Virus record (IMG/VR): IMGVR_UViG_3300021138_000059
Location: 1 to 41,777 of that record
Source: a virus
Length of the DNA stretch: 41,777 bases
Reading direction: 5' to 3' (one strand)
Shown: piece by piece, positions 40,001 to 41,777 of the stretch
Layout: every line of letters starts with the position of its first letter
How positions within the stretch are numbered: the first letter of the stretch is position 1
Made by a program: the position numbers and the translations under genes
The notes under the pieces: generated by a model
Databases searched by the model: none
Told to the model about the DNA's origin: nothing
The model's input: the letters and a program-made list of their open reading frames with translations, nothing else

Positions 40001-41777
40001 CCCCAAAAGCTGGTTCTACTTCTATATCTACTGAAGGTTCAGTATTTTACGATTCATTAAATCATGCGTTGAATGTTTATACTGATATTGGTGATCCACA
40101 AGAACTTGGTCAGCAAACTTTTGCTCGAGTTTATAATGCTACTGGTTCTACGATAACAAAAGGCACTGCTGTTTATATTAATGGTGCAAATGCTAATCGA
40201 CCAACTATTGGTAAAGCTATATCTAATGGGAGTATAATCCTTTCACAATCAATTGGTTTGGTATATAATGATATTCCAGCAACAACAGAAGGTTTTGTTC
40301 TTACTGGTGGTTTATTACAATCATATGATACAAGAAATTATTCAATAGGTCAACAAATATATATTTCAGCAACAACTGCTGGCTCTTTATCAAATACACA
40401 ACCATCATATCCTAATTATTCTGTACCTATTGGATATGCTCTTAATTCAGCACTTTCTGGGCAAATTTATTTAAATATATCACCACCAACTTTATCATTA
40501 CCTAATACTAATATCTATATTTCAAATGGTACTAGTGCATTTGTTTCAAATAACTTTACTTTTGACTATGCTAATAGCGTATTACAAATTGGTAACTCAA
40601 CTGTAAATGGTACTATTGGGTATGTTAATACTTCGGGTACAACTACGTTTTTAAGATTAAATGGTAATTCAAATTCAAGTCTTGACAGTGATATAACAAA
40701 TTATAGTCTTGGTGCAAATGCATCATCAGACTTTGCTGCTTATGATTCTAATGGACCTCTTAGTTCTAATTTTATCGATATGGGTATTAGTGGTATTAAT
40801 TTTAGTCAGTCATTTTGGACTATTTCTGGTCCATCAGATGGTTATCTTTATACCGGTAATAATGCATTAGCTATTGGTACAGCACAAGCTTATCCAATTA
40901 AGTTTTTTACTGGTGATACATTAGCTGCTAATGAAAGAATGCGTATTAGTCCAACAGGTAATGTTGGTATTAATAATACTAATCCATTAGACAGTTTATC
41001 AATTAATGGTACAACATACCACAGTGGTAAAACAACATTTAATGCTAACCTTGTTCTTAATGCAGGTATTAGTGTTATTGATTCTAAAGGTGCTCAGGGC
41101 ACTTCAGGACAAGTATTAACATCAAACGGTTCTGGAAATGTTTATTGGTCTACTTTATTAGGTGTTAACGTAGCATCTCAATATGCTTTTACTAACACTA
41201 TATCATTTTCCAATGTTGTTACATATACAGCTAACGTATCAGTTAATGGCGCTATTATTGCTAATGGTGGTGCTGGTACATCTGGTCAGGTGTTGACATC
41301 ATCAGCTGGTGGCAACGTGTATTGGTCATCTGGTTCTAGTTTAAATGTTAATAGTGCGTTAACAGCTAATAGTTCAACTTATATCATTGCTAATACTGGT
41401 CTAGTATCAAATGCTATTGGTGTGTTTGTTAACTCTGCTTATATCAATACAATATCTGCTAATCTTGCTTATTATGTTCTAGCTAATACTGGTCTTGTTT
41501 CTAATGCTACTGGTGTGTTTGTTAACTCTGCTTATATCAATACAATATCTGCTAATGCTGCTACTTACCTTAATGGTAAAACTGAAGGTACCTTAAACGT
41601 TAATAGTGCTCTTTATGCTAATAATTCAAATACAACTAATTTTATTATTGCTAATACTGGTTTAATTAGTAACTCAAGTGGTGTATTTGTTAATAGTGCA
41701 TATGTAAATACAATATCTGCTAATCTTGCTTACTATGTTCTAGCTAATACTGGTATTGTTTCTAATGCTACTGGTGT
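37084..41777 (+). CDS. very large tail fibre gene, open at the window end
   Basis: ATG 37084 follows GGGGAG (37074-37079). Read in this frame, no stop is seen to 41777, so at least 1564 residues are encoded. The N-terminus MANNLIQVKRTSVSGRAPN and LPGELALNMADGVLYSSNG is paralogous to the previous gene. Domains in order: fibre motif SGQVFTTDGSGNVYW (~residue 213), a repeat block of 'SYLNNKTESNLNVNSALT' units (~380-630), LQDVSAGGPTSGQILTWN (~706), a C1q/TNF-like beta-sandwich (~740-900; GSFYDANANQTIS, YEIVYSIQFFNN, FNAGDYVRLAW), a conserved module at ~980-1139 (GSTITKGTAVYINGA, EGFVLTGGLL, PIGYALNSA), more SGQVLTSNGSGNVYW motifs, and a second repeat block up to the window edge. It is likely the host-recognition fibre. 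Confidence 0.85.
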   Translation, partial: MANNLIQVKRTSVSGRAPNTTNLSNTSYILPGELALNMADGVLYSSNGSDLIAFTKSSNLTVRSTYGSGGGVNTTVYSVTGINFDESTGLHVTDQGSGNVFVSLGSGYKYITVSGQTTITAVGEDTLDVANGENIYLTTSNTAPKTLTIAANLASYIKNSYTGDLSGNINFTGTNTYFSQNITVEQQLIIDEHGDLVFNNGSGIQANGTWGTAGQVFTTDGSGNVYWSTVTSGGGGGGAGVNVDSQYTWTNTQTFSNTLYINNDYNYINNDSQFVFGLPYVASISNTIVISANLHNTHYNAGPAISIGGGGSGAGGDTVYAPQGGIYNTQANIFLVNTSLIQMGNSTSYINVSSATVFFGGGALSSVNSTIYTGTSYTSNNANNSSYLNNKLESNLNVNNALTANNSSYLNNKTEGTLNVNSAIYANTANTTNYIIANTGLVSNLSGVFVNTAYINAISANAATYLNGKTESNLNVNNALTSNSATYLGTKTESNLNVNSALTANNSSYLNNKTESNLNVNSSITANNSSYLNNKTESNLNVNSALTSNSATYLGTKTESNLNVNSALTSNTANTANYIIANTGIVSNSVGVFVNTAFINTISANAASYLNGKTESNLNVNNALTSNSSNYIGTLDAANVVSNSQLSSNLSYYTNTAGLPNVVGNNTANDVFYVNGVTSVNVVSNGQLTDNLARFTPTSSFYLDTLQDVSAGGPTSGQILTWNSTTNQWTPQAPPTVVTGVTPGYYGSFYDANANQTISSTTSAYLVRVANTYEQNGITVVNNTDITFAYTGTYEIVYSIQFFNNDNSQQDINVWFYKNGNNNITNSDSKFTINGKSGTSKGKLIAVTPFLITFNAGDYVRLAWAATDTGVEITTDAAGTTPATPVVPGVIVTVKQISNIISAPPGTNSQIMFNDSGVSNATAGFTFNKTTNNITTGNSLFVTSTVNAAAFTVDSQFIANSTFVYANNGVNFTPKAGSTSISTEGSVFYDSLNHALNVYTDIGDPQELGQQTFARVYNATGSTITKGTAVYINGANANRPTIGKAISNGSIILSQSIGLVYNDIPATTEGFVLTGGLLQSYDTRNYSIGQQIYISATTAGSLSNTQPSYPNYSVPIGYALNSALSGQIYLNISPPTLSLPNTNIYISNGTSAFVSNNFTFDYANSVLQIGNSTVNGTIGYVNTSGTTTFLRLNGNSNSSLDSDITNYSLGANASSDFAAYDSNGPLSSNFIDMGISGINFSQSFWTISGPSDGYLYTGNNALAIGTAQAYPIKFFTGDTLAANERMRISPTGNVGINNTNPLDSLSINGTTYHSGKTTFNANLVLNAGISVIDSKGAQGTSGQVLTSNGSGNVYWSTLLGVNVASQYAFTNTISFSNVVTYTANVSVNGAIIANGGAGTSGQVLTSSAGGNVYWSSGSSLNVNSALTANSSTYIIANTGLVSNAIGVFVNSAYINTISANLAYYVLANTGLVSNATGVFVNSAYINTISANAATYLNGKTEGTLNVNSALYANNSNTTNFIIANTGLISNSSGVFVNSAYVNTISANLAYYVLANTGIVSNATG
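38220..38970 (+). repeat. fibre shaft repeat block 1
   Basis: Repeated units encode NNSSYLNNKTESNLNVNSAL and SATYLGTKTESNLNVNSALT. Near-identical DNA stretches such as TCTAGTTATTTAAATAATAA recur at about 38235, 38303, 38603 and 38669. A longer TNYIIANTGLVSN...GVFVNTAYINAIS unit alternates with them. Confidence 0.85.
41380..41777 (+). repeat. fibre shaft repeat block 2 (93-nt units)
   Basis: GCTAATACTGGT recurs with a 93-nt period (ending at 41400 and 41493), encoding ANTGLVSNATGVFVNSAYIN and ISANLAYYVL units of 31 residues. The block continues beyond the window. It shares ACTGAAGGTACCTTAAACGT with block 1 (38325 and 41581), so the two arrays are related. Confidence 0.85.

Overview
The window is part of the genome of a T4-type myovirus (contractile-tailed phage). 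Most genes can be matched by sequence pattern and gene order to the T4 replication/late-transcription block (33-59-32) and the T4 baseplate block (4, 26, 51, 48, 53, 27, 5, PAAR, 25, 6, 7, 8), followed by tail-fibre type genes. The DNA is very AT-rich (roughly 30% G+C by eye). The baseplate and fibre proteins resemble those of marine T4-like phages (cyanophage and pelagiphage type) more than coliphage T4: a DUF4815-like giant protein, a split gene 5 without lysozyme, and Asn/Thr/Ser-rich fibres. A holin resembling the three-TM gene-transfer-agent type would suit an alphaproteobacterial host, but host assignment is inference.

Layout. (a) 1-2040: the first bases of a leftward gene, two tRNAs, a small membrane protein, gp33, a zinc metallopeptidase, an acidic small protein and a leftward GIY-YIG homing endonuclease. 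The two leftward genes (starts at 29 and 1964) share a T4-late-type promoter, a covarying hairpin and a ribosome-binding site. (b) 2044-3647: gp59 helicase loader and gp32 single-strand DNA binding protein, with a sigma70-like promoter inside the end of 59 and a strong terminator. (c) 9898-3646, leftward: gp4, a conserved virion protein, a gp54/gp19-like tube protein, gp26, a short gp51-like gene that appears reachable by -1 frameshifting from gp26, a holin-like protein and a 1023-aa protein with two wall-degrading domains. (d) 9961-37016, rightward: one almost gapless operon for tube cap, wedge, hub, needle, PAAR tip, wedge proteins 25/6/7/8, a giant DUF4815-like protein and fibre-like proteins, many linked by TAATG stop-start overlaps. 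(e) 37084 to the end: a very large tail fibre gene that is still open at the window edge.

How it works together: the left end supports early DNA replication (59 loads the helicase on gp32-coated DNA) and late transcription (gp33). The divergent clusters leaving the 9899-9960 gap carry late-type promoters and build the baseplate, tail tube initiator, spike and fibres. The gp32 gene uses a strikingly different codon set from the late genes, avoiding exactly the A-ending codons that the phage tRNAs would help read.
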